The position numbers and the translations under genes are program-made. From the NCBI GenBank assembly GCA_021832085.1, contig JAKBLM010000018.1:1-64000 (forward strand): DNA of 64,000 nt, given 5' to 3'. The notes under the pieces are model-generated. The model was not told the origin of the DNA and did not search any database. It saw nothing but the letters and a program-made list of their open reading frames with translations. Position 1 is the first letter of the stretch. The number at the start of each line of letters is the position of its first letter. Origin of the DNA: Acidobacteriota bacterium. Its GTDB lineage: Bacteria > Acidobacteriota > Terriglobia > Acidiferrales > UBA7541. Below, in pieces: positions 54,655 to 62,625 of the stretch.

Positions 54655-56052
54655 TTGGCGAAATATGACCTTGCAATCATCGGCAGCGGACCGGGCGGCT
54701 ATGTCGCCGCAATCCGCGCGGGCCAATGGGGCTTGAAAACCGTCGTGATCGAAAAAGACCCGTTTCTGGGAGGCACCTGCCTCCACGTCGGCTGCATCCC
54801 GACGAAAGTGCTGCTGCATCACGCCGAGCTCTACGAAGACATTCTGAACGCCAAGGAATTCGGCCTGGAAGTGAAGGGCGTGGGAATCAATTGGCCTGCG
54901 ATGCTGCAGCGGAAAACGAAAATCGTCAATAAACACGCCAAGGGTATCGAATACCTCTTCCGCAAGAACAAGGTGGAAAGCATCCAGGGCTGGGGCACGC
55001 TGGCCGGGCCGGGCAAGGTCAACGTGGAAAAGGACGGCAAGAAGCAGACGATCGAGGCGCGCTACGTGATGGTGGCGACCGGATCGGAAGCGCGGACGCT
55101 GCCCGGGGTGCAATTCGACGGGAAACGGATCGTCTCGAACCGCGAGATTCTGGAGCTGCCGGAGATTCCGAAGAGTCTTGTGGTCGTCGGCTCGGGGGCT
55201 GTGGGCGTGGAATTCGCGTCGATCTACCGTTCGTTCGGCAGCGAAGTGACGGTGCTCGAAGCGCTGCCGCGCATTGTGCCGCTCGAAGACGCCGAGATTT
55301 CAGCCGAGCTGGAGAAAGCCTTCCGGAAGCGCGGAATCAAGGTGCAGACGCAGGCGACGGTGGAATCGGTAAGGAAAGACGCGAAGAGCGCAACCGTCAC
55401 CTACAAGGACAAGACGGGTAAGACGCAGACAATCTCCGCCGATTGTGTGCTGATCGGGATCGGCCGGCGGCCGCTGACGGAAAATATCGGCCTGGAAAAG
55501 ACGCGCGTGCGCGTCGAGCGCGGCTTCGTTCACACCAACGGCTACATGGAGACCGACGAGCCGGGCATCTACGCGGTCGGCGACATCGTCGCCGGCTTGC
55601 CGCAGTTGGCCCACGCCGCGTCGATGGAAGGCATCATCGCGGTGGGCCAGATGGCCGGCAAGCAGGTGCCGCAGTTCAACAAGAAGCGGGTGCCCAATTG
55701 CACCTATTGCGAACCGCAAATCGGCTCGATCGGGTTGACTGAACAGCAGGCCAAGGACGCCGGCTACCAGGTGAAGACCGGCAAGTTCCCCTTTTCGGCC
55801 AACAGCAAGGCTTCGATCCTCGGCCATCACGAAGGATTCATCAAAGTCGTCGCGGAAGAGAAATACGGAGAAGTGCTCGGCGTACACGTGATCGGGCCGC
55901 TCGCGACGGAGATCCTCTCCGAGCCGACAGCGGCGACCGGGCTCGAGGCAACGATCGAGGACATGATGTTCACCATTCACGCCCATCCGACCGTTTGGGA
56001 GGCGATGGGCGATGCGTTCAATTCGGTACGCGGCCTGGCGATCAATTTCTGA
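54655..56052 (+). CDS. lpd: Dihydrolipoyl dehydrogenase (E3)
   Basis: 465 residues. Reoxidises dihydrolipoyl groups of the E2 protein with NAD+. FAD motif IIGSGPGGYVAAI, redox disulfide GGTCLHVGCIPTK, NAD motif VVGSGAVGVEFASIY, second FAD motif YAVGDIV, and the C-terminal HAHPTVWEAMGDAF (His-Glu active site of the partner subunit). Complete. TTG start with GGGAGG six bases before it. First gene of the lpd-lipB-E1alpha-E1beta-E2 operon. Confidence 0.96.
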   Translation: MAKYDLAIIGSGPGGYVAAIRAGQWGLKTVVIEKDPFLGGTCLHVGCIPTKVLLHHAELYEDILNAKEFGLEVKGVGINWPAMLQRKTKIVNKHAKGIEYLFRKNKVESIQGWGTLAGPGKVNVEKDGKKQTIEARYVMVATGSEARTLPGVQFDGKRIVSNREILELPEIPKSLVVVGSGAVGVEFASIYRSFGSEVTVLEALPRIVPLEDAEISAELEKAFRKRGIKVQTQATVESVRKDAKSATVTYKDKTGKTQTISADCVLIGIGRRPLTENIGLEKTRVRVERGFVHTNGYMETDEPGIYAVGDIVAGLPQLAHAASMEGIIAVGQMAGKQVPQFNKKRVPNCTYCEPQIGSIGLTEQQAKDAGYQVKTGKFPFSANSKASILGHHEGFIKVVAEEKYGEVLGVHVIGPLATEILSEPTAATGLEATIEDMMFTIHAHPTVWEAMGDAFNSVRGLAINF

Positions 56053-56070
56053 CCGGGCCCACGGAAGCCC

Positions 56071-56799
56071 ATGAAAACGTGCCTGGTGGTCGACCTCGGC
56101 GTCATCGCTTATGGGCGGGCGCTTGAGCTCCAGCGGCGGTTGGTGGAGGCCCGCAAGGCGGGCGCCACGCCCGACGTGCTCCTGCTGTGCGAGCATCCGT
56201 CGGTGGTGACCCTGGGGCGCAACGGGCACCAAGAAAATTTGCGGGCGAGCGAACGTGTGCTGGCGCAGATGGGCGTGGAATTCCACCCGACCGACCGCGG
56301 CGGAGACATCACCTATCACGGTCCCGGGCAACAGGTCGGCTATCCGATTCTGCACGTAGGGGAAATCCGGCGCGACGTGGTCTGGTATGTGCGGCAGCTC
56401 GAAGAGCTGCTGATTCGGGCCAGCGGCGATTTCGGCGTCGCGGCGCGACGCGAGTCGGGCCTGACCGGCGTTTGGGTCGACGTGCCCGGGCGCGGGCCGG
56501 AAAAGCTGGCGGCGATCGGCGTGCATTTCAGCCGGTGGGTCAGCTCGCACGGCTTTGCCTACAACGTCTGCACCGATCTCCGCTATTTCAACCTGATCGT
56601 GCCGTGCGGCATCCGCGACAAAGGCGTCACCTCGCTCGAGCGGCTGCTCGGACGGCCGGTGGAACCGGCCGAATTCCAGCCGCGACTGCTGGACCGATTT
56701 GCCGAGGTCTTCGGCCTGGATTTGAAGCCGGCTTCGGGCGCGGAGCTGGAGGAACGGCTGGAAAAGGTGACGGCCGCGCCCCTCGGCGCCGGAAGCTGA
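56071..56799 (+). CDS. lipB: Lipoyl(octanoyl) transferase
   Basis: 242 residues. Transfers octanoyl from ACP to lipoyl domains. Motifs: HPSVVTLGRNGHQEN, DRGGDITYHGPGQ, catalytic Lys in PEKLAAIGV and Cys in VPCGI, with FSRWVSSHGFAYNV. The gene lies 18 bases after lpd and feeds the E2 protein encoded downstream. LipA is not in the window, so it must be elsewhere. Confidence 0.95.
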   Translation: MKTCLVVDLGVIAYGRALELQRRLVEARKAGATPDVLLLCEHPSVVTLGRNGHQENLRASERVLAQMGVEFHPTDRGGDITYHGPGQQVGYPILHVGEIRRDVVWYVRQLEELLIRASGDFGVAARRESGLTGVWVDVPGRGPEKLAAIGVHFSRWVSSHGFAYNVCTDLRYFNLIVPCGIRDKGVTSLERLLGRPVEPAEFQPRLLDRFAEVFGLDLKPASGAELEERLEKVTAAPLGAGS

Positions 56800-56822
56800 C
56801 CGAAGGAAGACGAGGAAAAACG

Positions 56823-58094
56823 ATGGCATTGCCGGAAATGAAATATCCGCTCAGCCGCGAACAGCTGCTCGACCTCTACTACTACATGAAGCTGACGCGC
56901 GAACTCGACGAGCAACTCGTCCGGCTGTTTCGCCAGAACAAGGTTGTCGGCGGGCTCTATTCGAGCATCGGGCAGGAAGCGAGTGCCGTCGGGACCGCTT
57001 ATTCGCTGGAGCCGGACGACTGGATCGCGCCGATGATTCGCAACGTCGGCGGACTGCTGGTGAAAGGCTTTCGGCCGCGCGACATCCTGATGCAATATAT
57101 GGCGCGCTCGGGCTCGCCAACCGGCGGCAAGGATGGCACCAGCCATTTCGGTGACATCAAGAAGCGGCACGTCGTTTCACCGATTTCGATGCTCGGCGAC
57201 CTGATTCCGGTGATGACCGGAGTCGCGATGGGCGGCCGCTACCTCGGCCAGAAACTCGTGACGATGACCTGGATCGGCGACGGGGGCACGTCGACCGGCG
57301 CATTTCACGAAGGGATGAACCTGGCGGCGTCCCAACACGCTCCGTTCGTCTGCGTCGTGGAAAATAACCAGTGGGCATATTCGACGCCGGTGTCACGGCA
57401 GGTGCCCCTGAAAAACTTGGCCGACCGCGCGAGGGCCTACGGGATTCCGAGTTTCATCATGGACGGCAACGACGTGGTTGCCGTCTACCAGACCACCCGC
57501 CAGGCGGTCGACATGGCGCGGCGCGGCGAAGGCCCGGTGCTGGTGGAATCGAAGACGATGCGCATGAAAGGCCACGCGCAGCACGATCCGGCCGCCTACG
57601 TGCCGCCGGAAATGTTTGCTTACTGGAAGGCGCGCGATCCGATCCACCGCTACGAAGCCTGGCTCACCGAACACGAGGTGTGGGACAAGAAAACTCAGGC
57701 GGAAATCGCCGCTCGGATCGAACGCGAGCTGAAGGAAGACCTGGAATTCGCCGAAAGTTCCCCGCTGCCCAAGCCGGAAGTGGCCGAGCAGGGCGTCTAT
57801 TGCGAGGGCTGCCACACGATCGAGGCCCACTGGGAGCGTCCGCAGGCGGAAGTGCAGCCGCCGAAATCGAGCGTGGAGGCAGCGTGGACCGTAACCGATT
57901 ACGGCGGCCTCAACGGCGACGCGAAACCAACGGCAGTGGCACCGACAACAGCGGCAACGCCGGAGGCGGCGCCGACTAATGGTGCCGGAGCGCCCGCCGC
58001 GGCGGAAACCGCGAAATCCCGGTCGGCCGGGCAACGCGCGGCGAAGGCGAAGCACCCGGCCCGCGCCGCGTCGCAGCCGAAAGGGAGGGGCTGA
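56823..58094 (+). CDS. 2-oxoacid dehydrogenase E1, alpha subunit
   Basis: 423 residues; alpha part of the TPP-dependent heterotetrameric E1. TPP site: GDGGTSTGAFHEGM and ENNQWAYSTP; YSSIGQEASAVGTAY and TSHFGDIKKRHVV are typical, as are the loops MRMKGHAQHDPAAY. The homologous part ends near residue 320; the last 100 residues are Ala/Pro/Thr/Lys-rich and low-complexity except for a CEGCH motif at 327-331. Substrate (pyruvate or branched-chain 2-oxoacid) cannot be told from sequence alone. ATG 56823; the frame is open much further upstream in lipB but is not homologous there. Confidence 0.92.
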   Translation: MALPEMKYPLSREQLLDLYYYMKLTRELDEQLVRLFRQNKVVGGLYSSIGQEASAVGTAYSLEPDDWIAPMIRNVGGLLVKGFRPRDILMQYMARSGSPTGGKDGTSHFGDIKKRHVVSPISMLGDLIPVMTGVAMGGRYLGQKLVTMTWIGDGGTSTGAFHEGMNLAASQHAPFVCVVENNQWAYSTPVSRQVPLKNLADRARAYGIPSFIMDGNDVVAVYQTTRQAVDMARRGEGPVLVESKTMRMKGHAQHDPAAYVPPEMFAYWKARDPIHRYEAWLTEHEVWDKKTQAEIAARIERELKEDLEFAESSPLPKPEVAEQGVYCEGCHTIEAHWERPQAEVQPPKSSVEAAWTVTDYGGLNGDAKPTAVAPTTAATPEAAPTNGAGAPAAAETAKSRSAGQRAAKAKHPARAASQPKGRG

Positions 58095-58096
58095 CA

Positions 58097-59071
58097 ATGG
58101 CACCGGTCACGATGGTGGAAGCGATTCGGGAAGCGCTCGACGAGGAGATGCAGCGCGATCCCACGGTGGTGCTGATCGGTGAGGACATCGGCGTCTATGG
58201 CGGCGCGTTCAAGGCTACCGAAGGGCTGCTCGCCAAATACGGCTGGGAACGGGTGATCGATACGCCGATCAGCGAGACCGGCTTGATTGGAGCGGCGATC
58301 GGGATGAGCTACCAGGGCCTGCGACCCGTGGCGGAGATGCAGTTCATCGATTTCATCGCCTGCGGTTTCAATCAGATGGTGAATTTCGCGGCGAAGAGCC
58401 ACTACCGCTGGGGCGGGCCGGTGCCGCTGGTCGTGCGCGGACCGTGCGGCGGCGGGGTGCACGGCGGCCCGTTCCATTCGCAGAATCCGGAGATGTGGTT
58501 CGTGCACGCTCCGGGGCTGAAGGTGATCTATCCTTCGACGGCCTACGACGCCAAGGGTCTGCTGAAGAGCGCCATTCGGGACAACAATCCGGTGGTCTGC
58601 CTGGAACACAAATTTCTCTACCGCCGGGTGAAGGAAGAGTTGCCCTCCGAGGAGTACACCGTCCCGCTGGGCAAGCTTGCCGTGCGCCGGCCCGGGCGCG
58701 ACCTGACGATCGCGACCTACGGTGCCATGGCGCTGAACTCGCTCGAAGCGGCCGAGGAACTGGCCAAGGAAGGCATTGAGGCCGAGGTGCTTGATCTGCG
58801 GACACTGATGCCGCTCGACCGGCAAGGGATCATCGATTCAGTTCGGAAAACAAACAAGCTTCTGGTTGTTCACGAGGATGTCCGCTCGGGCGGAATCGCG
58901 GGCGAAATCGCCGCCACCGTCAACGAGCAGGCTTTTGAGGACCTCGACGGTCCGATCCTGCGCGTCACGTCGCTCGATACGCCGGTGCCGTTCGCACCAC
59001 CACTCGAGGAACGGTTCCTGCCGCAGGTAGCCGACATCACCCGCGCCGCGCGCGAACTGGCCCGCTATTAG
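58097..59071 (+). CDS. 2-oxoacid dehydrogenase E1, beta subunit
   Basis: 324 residues. Begins VTMVEAIREALDEEMQRD, followed by VVLIGEDIGVYGGAFKAT, RVIDTPISETGLIGAAIGM (Glu that activates TPP), EMQFIDFIACGFNQ and the C-terminal domain (VDVRSGG-like HEDVRSGGIAGEI). Normal length. Two bases separate it from the E1-alpha stop. Forms the alpha2-beta2 E1 with it. Confidence 0.95.
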   Translation: MAPVTMVEAIREALDEEMQRDPTVVLIGEDIGVYGGAFKATEGLLAKYGWERVIDTPISETGLIGAAIGMSYQGLRPVAEMQFIDFIACGFNQMVNFAAKSHYRWGGPVPLVVRGPCGGGVHGGPFHSQNPEMWFVHAPGLKVIYPSTAYDAKGLLKSAIRDNNPVVCLEHKFLYRRVKEELPSEEYTVPLGKLAVRRPGRDLTIATYGAMALNSLEAAEELAKEGIEAEVLDLRTLMPLDRQGIIDSVRKTNKLLVVHEDVRSGGIAGEIAATVNEQAFEDLDGPILRVTSLDTPVPFAPPLEERFLPQVADITRAARELARY

Positions 59072-59112
59072 GGCCTTCGCGGTAGACTGAAAAGGAGGAT
59101 GGGGAGGAAACC

Positions 59113-60501
59113 ATGGCGGTTGACGTAGTCATGCCCCAGATGGGGGAAAGCATTTTCGAAGGCACGATCACCAAGTGGCTCAAGAAGCCCGGCGACAAGG
59201 TCGAGCGGGACGAGCCGCTCTTTGAAATTTCGACCGACAAGGTCGACGCGGAAATTCCCGCACCGGCTTCCGGCACGCTTCAGGAAATCAAGGTCAACGA
59301 AGGCCAGACCGTGCCTATCAAAACCGTCGTCGCACTGATCTCCGGTGGCGATGGCGCCGGCGCCGCGGCGGCCGCACCCGCGGCCGAGGAAAAACCCGCA
59401 CCGGCCCCGGCGGCCGCACCGCCGCCACCTCCGCCGCCGGCAGCCGCTCCAGCCCCGGCTCCGGCACCCGTGGCAGCCGCACCCGCACCGCCGCCGCTGG
59501 CCGCGCCAGCAGCAACTGGGGAGCGAGTTCGCAGTTCCCCGCTCGTCCGCAAGATCGCTCAGGAGCACAACATCGACCTCTCGCAACTAAGGGGCACCGG
59601 CGCAGGCGGGCGCATCAGCAAGCAGGATATCGAAGCTTACCTCGCCTCCCGCGCCGCGCAGCCCGCTCCGGCCGCGGTACCGGCCGCGCCGGCGCCCGCT
59701 CCGGCCCCGGCGGCTTTCGTACCTCCGCCGCCTCCGGCGCAAGCAGCGCCGGGTGCGCCCGCGCAGGTGGTGCTCGAAGTGGCCGTGCCGCGCGAGCGGC
59801 TCTATTTCGGCCGCTACGAGATCGAGCCGATGAGCGTGATGCGGCAAAAGATCGCCGAGCACATGCTGGCGTCCAAGCGCGTATCGCCTCACGTTTACTC
59901 GGTGGACGAAGCCGATGTGACGAAGATCGTCCAGTTGCGGGCCAAGCTGAAAGAGCGCTTCGAAGCCCAGACGGAGACCAAACTCACCTACATGCCGTTC
60001 TTCATTCGCGCGGCGGTGGAGGGCCTGCGCTCCTTCCCGACCGTCAACGCTTCGGTCGACGGCACCAACGTGGTGCTCCATCGCGACATCAACATTGGCA
60101 TCGCGGTCGCGCTTGATTGGGGTCTGATCGTTCCCGTGGTGAAAAACGCCGACGAGAAGAATTTCCTCGGGCTGCAGCGCGCCATCAACGACCTGGCCGA
60201 GCGCGCGCGCACCAAGCGGCTCAAGCCCGAGGAAGTGCAGGAAGGCACGTTCTCGATCACCAATCCCGGTGTTTTCGGCGGCCTGATGGGCCTGCCGGTA
60301 ATTAGCCAGCCGAACGTCGCGATTCTGGGACTCGGGTCGATCCAGAAGCGGCCGGTGGTGATCGACGACGCGATCGCGGTTCGCTCGATGGTCTACCTGA
60401 CGCTCAGCTACGACCACCGCGTTGTCGATGGAGCCATTGCGCATCAGTTCCTGCATCACGTGAAGACGACGCTCGAGAACTGGGCCGAACCGGTGCTGTA
60501 G
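59113..60501 (+). CDS. 2-oxoacid dehydrogenase E2 (dihydrolipoamide acyltransferase)
   Basis: 462 residues. Lipoyl domain at 1-78 (EISTDKVDAEIPAPASG, lipoyl Lys43), a Pro/Ala linker of about 55 residues, a peripheral subunit-binding domain at about 138-180 (VRKIAQEHNIDLSQLRG, GRISKQDIEAYL), another Ala/Pro linker, then the catalytic domain from about 225 with the active-site SYDHRVVDGA near the end. Normal order for a one-lipoyl E2. Downstream, a short GC-rich inverted repeat (CGGTGC/GCACCG) lies over the stop codon but has no T-run. Confidence 0.94.
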   Translation: MAVDVVMPQMGESIFEGTITKWLKKPGDKVERDEPLFEISTDKVDAEIPAPASGTLQEIKVNEGQTVPIKTVVALISGGDGAGAAAAAPAAEEKPAPAPAAAPPPPPPPAAAPAPAPAPVAAAPAPPPLAAPAATGERVRSSPLVRKIAQEHNIDLSQLRGTGAGGRISKQDIEAYLASRAAQPAPAAVPAAPAPAPAPAAFVPPPPPAQAAPGAPAQVVLEVAVPRERLYFGRYEIEPMSVMRQKIAEHMLASKRVSPHVYSVDEADVTKIVQLRAKLKERFEAQTETKLTYMPFFIRAAVEGLRSFPTVNASVDGTNVVLHRDINIGIAVALDWGLIVPVVKNADEKNFLGLQRAINDLAERARTKRLKPEEVQEGTFSITNPGVFGGLMGLPVISQPNVAILGLGSIQKRPVVIDDAIAVRSMVYLTLSYDHRVVDGAIAHQFLHHVKTTLENWAEPVL

Positions 60502-60621
60502 GCTAGGCACCGTGTGGCCATGAAGGGGGAAATAGCGCAGCTGATCGCTGGGGCAGTGCGAGGCTTGCGATGCGGGGGTATTTGTACCAAAATGGGAAAA
60601 AGTGGAATATGCGGTGCCCTC

Positions 60622-60650
60622 TTGATTCTCTAGCGACCACCACTTATGCT
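60622..60650 (+). promoter_or_regulatory. Sigma-70 promoter candidate of the TumE-like operon
   Basis: TTGATT (60622-60627), 17 bases, TATGCT (60645-60650). The leader would be about 200 bases and includes the hairpin at 60814-60838. Confidence 0.4.
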
Positions 60651-60813
60651 AAGCGTCGCCTTGTAAGCATCCTATGCAAGAATGAGGGTTCGTGCGATGC
60701 ATCCCCACGGCTGCATTGACAGTCATATGATCAGACGTTCCGGTCGACCAAGGGGGGTCGCGTCTGGCACCGAAGTTGCTCTGAGGTGGGTGGACCTGGA
60801 AAGTATTCGGAGG

Positions 60814-60838
60814 GGCCCCGCCGGTGAGAGGTGGGGCC
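60814..60838 (+). promoter_or_regulatory. Hairpin directly before the antitoxin ribosome site
   Basis: GGCCCCGCC (60814-60822) pairs with GGTGGGGCC (60830-60838; one G-U pair) around a seven-base loop. The GGAGG of the next gene lies only about six bases after the stem, so it could affect initiation. Confidence 0.4.
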
Positions 60839-60853
60839 GGCTTGGAGGAGGCG

Positions 60854-61201
60854 ATGACCACACACGAAGGGGAGCATGTACTGGAGCCTCGTTTTGTGGA
60901 GCCAGCATATTTCCTCTGCCGGATTCGGGAGTTCGAGCAGAGGTACGACCGGCCATGGTGGGCGTTCTTGGCAGACTACACGAAAGGCGAGTCCGAAACA
61001 GGGAGCTCAGAAAGCGCGGACTATGCGGAGTGGGCGTTTCTCTGCGAGAACTTTCTTTCTGAGCTGGTGAGGCTCGACAGTGAGGACCCTCCCGACCAAA
61101 TAGACGATGGGAATGCACAAGAGCCCGGGGGTTCCCCGGGCTCTTGCTTTGAGCGGAGAAGCGTTGTTCGACGCAAGCCAATATTTCTCGCGCGTGGATA
61201 G
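60854..61201 (+). CDS. Probable antitoxin partner of the TumE-like toxin
   Basis: 115 residues from ATG 60854 (GGAGG six bases upstream). The part IREFEQRYDRPWWAFLADYT and DYAEWAFLCENFLSEL resembles small proteins found directly before DUF6516/TumE genes (pattern LExRYGMSxxEF...xEWxxLY). The last 30 residues, translated across a perfect hairpin and into the next gene, look random, so the real protein may effectively end near residue 85. It overlaps the next frame by 38 bases if that starts at 61164. Role as antitoxin is inferred from position and weak similarity. Confidence 0.55.
   Translation: MTTHEGEHVLEPRFVEPAYFLCRIREFEQRYDRPWWAFLADYTKGESETGSSESADYAEWAFLCENFLSELVRLDSEDPPDQIDDGNAQEPGGSPGSCFERRSVVRRKPIFLARG
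61118..61146 (+). promoter_or_regulatory. Perfect 13-pair hairpin in the antitoxin/toxin overlap
   Basis: CAAGAGCCCGGGG (61118-61130), loop GTT, CCCCGGGCTCTTG (61134-61146). It lies inside the end of the upstream gene and 18 bases before the TTG start of the toxin-like gene. No T-run follows, so it is not a classic terminator. Confidence 0.7.
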
Positions 61202-61601
61202 GGTCCTCGCCACCGCCGCACACCTCATTCAGGCACCCGATCGATTCAACCATCCGAAGATACTGACGAACGGCGGCGTAGCCGTATGGCGTGAGAAAAT
61301 AACATTCACCACGGGGCACCGCCTAGAAGTCATGGACTGCTATAGTCGTTTGCAGAGGGGGATGGAGACGAGGAACTTCAAATACCAGTTTATGGACAGT
61401 GACGCGGGCTTACTGTTCCGATTCGACACTCACGGCAAATCGTTGCCCCTATGCGAGCCTTGCCACCTTCACGTGGCCGCAGGTCAGATTTTCGAGGGTG
61501 ACCCGCGATTGGGGCAGCTTTCTCTGGTTGCCATGGACTTCCTGCGAGCGTTTCATCTAGCCCACACATATTTAGACGGGGGAAGCTTCCCCTGGGAGTA
61601 G
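61164..61601 (+). CDS. TumE-like (DUF6516) toxin
   Basis: 145 residues from TTG 61164, with GGAG five bases upstream; the frame is open to an ATG at 61107, but that would run through the hairpin. Pattern FDASQYFSRVDRVLATA, then a beta-rich core (VWREKITFTTGHRLEVMD, ETRNFKYQFMDSDAGLLFRF, DTHGKSLPLCEPCHLHVA), which corresponds to the W/F-R-x-E-I-x-F-x-D-G-S-x-L...Y-x-Y-x-Y-x-x...H-x-H of TumE proteins. These small proteins occur in type II-like modules; molecular activity is not established. Two cysteines (LCEPC) are unusual. Confidence 0.6.
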   Translation: MFDASQYFSRVDRVLATAAHLIQAPDRFNHPKILTNGGVAVWREKITFTTGHRLEVMDCYSRLQRGMETRNFKYQFMDSDAGLLFRFDTHGKSLPLCEPCHLHVAAGQIFEGDPRLGQLSLVAMDFLRAFHLAHTYLDGGSFPWE

Positions 61602-61603
61602 CT

Positions 61604-62317
61604 TTGCAGAAGGCATCGCCAATCGTGTATTTCGATCAGGAGGGTCGAGCAAACCTCGGTCACGTCCTACGTGTGATTAAGAAAACGCTGCGAAAGAGGC
61701 CCGAACTGCGAGGAACAAAATTGGTCATTTTTACGGCGATCGGTGAAGGCCCTGCCCTTGCCTATAGTCTGCTCGGGGAATTCGACCCAAGGATAATAGC
61801 GGTAACGTTCCCGCCTGACTTCTCCGTCAAACGGGGAAACCGAGTCTTCAAACCTGAAATCGCACCTAGGCTCAGGGCCTTCTTCGCAGGGGTTAACATA
61901 ACGGTTCTCACCGGGCGTCTGCCGTTCGACGAGATCGAAGGCGCTGTGGTACACAACGAACAAGTAAAGCTAATCCGAGAGGTACTGGGCCTCTGGGGTG
62001 GCAGCTTTTCCCTGATCGTACAGGCGGTCTTGCAGGCCTGCGACCGTGGAGAGGTCGAGCAAGGCGAGATGGTTATCGGAATGGCAGGGGACTCCGCAGC
62101 CCTCATCACAGCCTCCTCAACGACCAAGTTCCTCAGCAAAGAGGGCGGCTTCGCTATCAACGAGGTTCTGTGCAAGCCTAGGCGGCTCACAGTATCCCGC
62201 CCGCACCCACCGCAAACCACCTTACAGATCGGGCGGCTCTTTTCAGAGCAGCCCGCCCAGGACGGTGTCGGCAACCAAGGTAGGGAGCTCGCCCCAAAAC
62301 GCGAGGGAGACACGTAG
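61604..62317 (+). CDS. Pyruvate-kinase C-terminal-like protein
   Basis: 237 residues from TTG 61604 (GGGAG five bases before), two bases after the toxin-like gene. It resembles the group of stand-alone proteins with the pyruvate-kinase alpha/beta (C-terminal) fold (COG1751-like): TKLVIFTAIGEGPALAYSLL, RIIAVTFPPDFSV, LRAFFAGVNITVLTGRL, then LGLWGGSFSLIVQAVLQACD, GEMVIGMAGDSAALITAS, INEVLCKPRRLTVS. No catalytic pyruvate-kinase barrel is present. The C-terminal 35 residues are not conserved. Function unknown; in this operon it is an unusual companion to a toxin-like module. A strong terminator follows. Confidence 0.6.
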   Translation: MQKASPIVYFDQEGRANLGHVLRVIKKTLRKRPELRGTKLVIFTAIGEGPALAYSLLGEFDPRIIAVTFPPDFSVKRGNRVFKPEIAPRLRAFFAGVNITVLTGRLPFDEIEGAVVHNEQVKLIREVLGLWGGSFSLIVQAVLQACDRGEVEQGEMVIGMAGDSAALITASSTTKFLSKEGGFAINEVLCKPRRLTVSRPHPPQTTLQIGRLFSEQPAQDGVGNQGRELAPKREGDT

Positions 62318-62330
62318 CCAGCCTCTGCTC

Positions 62331-62380
62331 AACGGGCCGGGATGCCGAAGCCTGTTCGGCATCCCCGGTCCCGTTTTTTT
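62331..62380 (+). terminator. Intrinsic terminator of the accessory operon
   Basis: An inner stem GGATGCCGAA/TTCGGCATCC with a five-base loop is extended by the outer pair AACGGG/CCCGTT (small bulges), followed by a run of seven T. Confidence 0.88.
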
Positions 62381-62405
62381 GCGGGTAGGAGTTGGGTGCG
62401 GCGCT

Positions 62406-62555
62406 TCAGGCCTCGCGTCTCACGAATTCCGCGCCGACCGTCATCTTGATCTGGTCACCCACGAGCAGGCGGCAGCCTTCGAGCGCGGTGCTTCAGGTGA
62501 TGTCGAAGTCCTTCCGGCTGAGTTGGCCGCCACGGCCAGCGAAATCTCGTTCGTC
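62406..62555 (-). pseudogene. Decayed C-terminal fragment of a YceI-family protein
   Basis: On the minus strand, 50 codons match the end of YceI (lipocalin-like polyisoprenoid-binding) proteins: DERDFAGRGGQLSRKDFDIT, an in-frame TGA (62495-62493), then STALEGCRLLVGDQIKM and GAEFVRREA before the final stop. The family has RKDFGITW at this place, so the TGA probably replaces a Trp TGG. The N-terminal two thirds are missing; the adjacent hypF gene ends only 70 bases away. Confidence 0.6.
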
Positions 62556-62625
62556 ACGCCGCGAACGGCCGGGGCGCCCGTCAAGGCTGGCTGCCCATCG
62601 GCATCGCGGCTCCGGCCGACGCGGC

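Larger units (their letters stand above)
60502..60853. other. Upstream region of the accessory operon
   Basis: 352 bases without a gene. It contains the promoter candidate 60622-60650 and a hairpin (60814-60838) just before the ribosome site of the antitoxin-like gene. Confidence 0.5.

Noticed and set aside
57801..57815. CEGCH in E1-alpha as a heme-c site
   Set aside because: The protein has no signal peptide; cytochrome-c maturation happens outside the cytoplasm.
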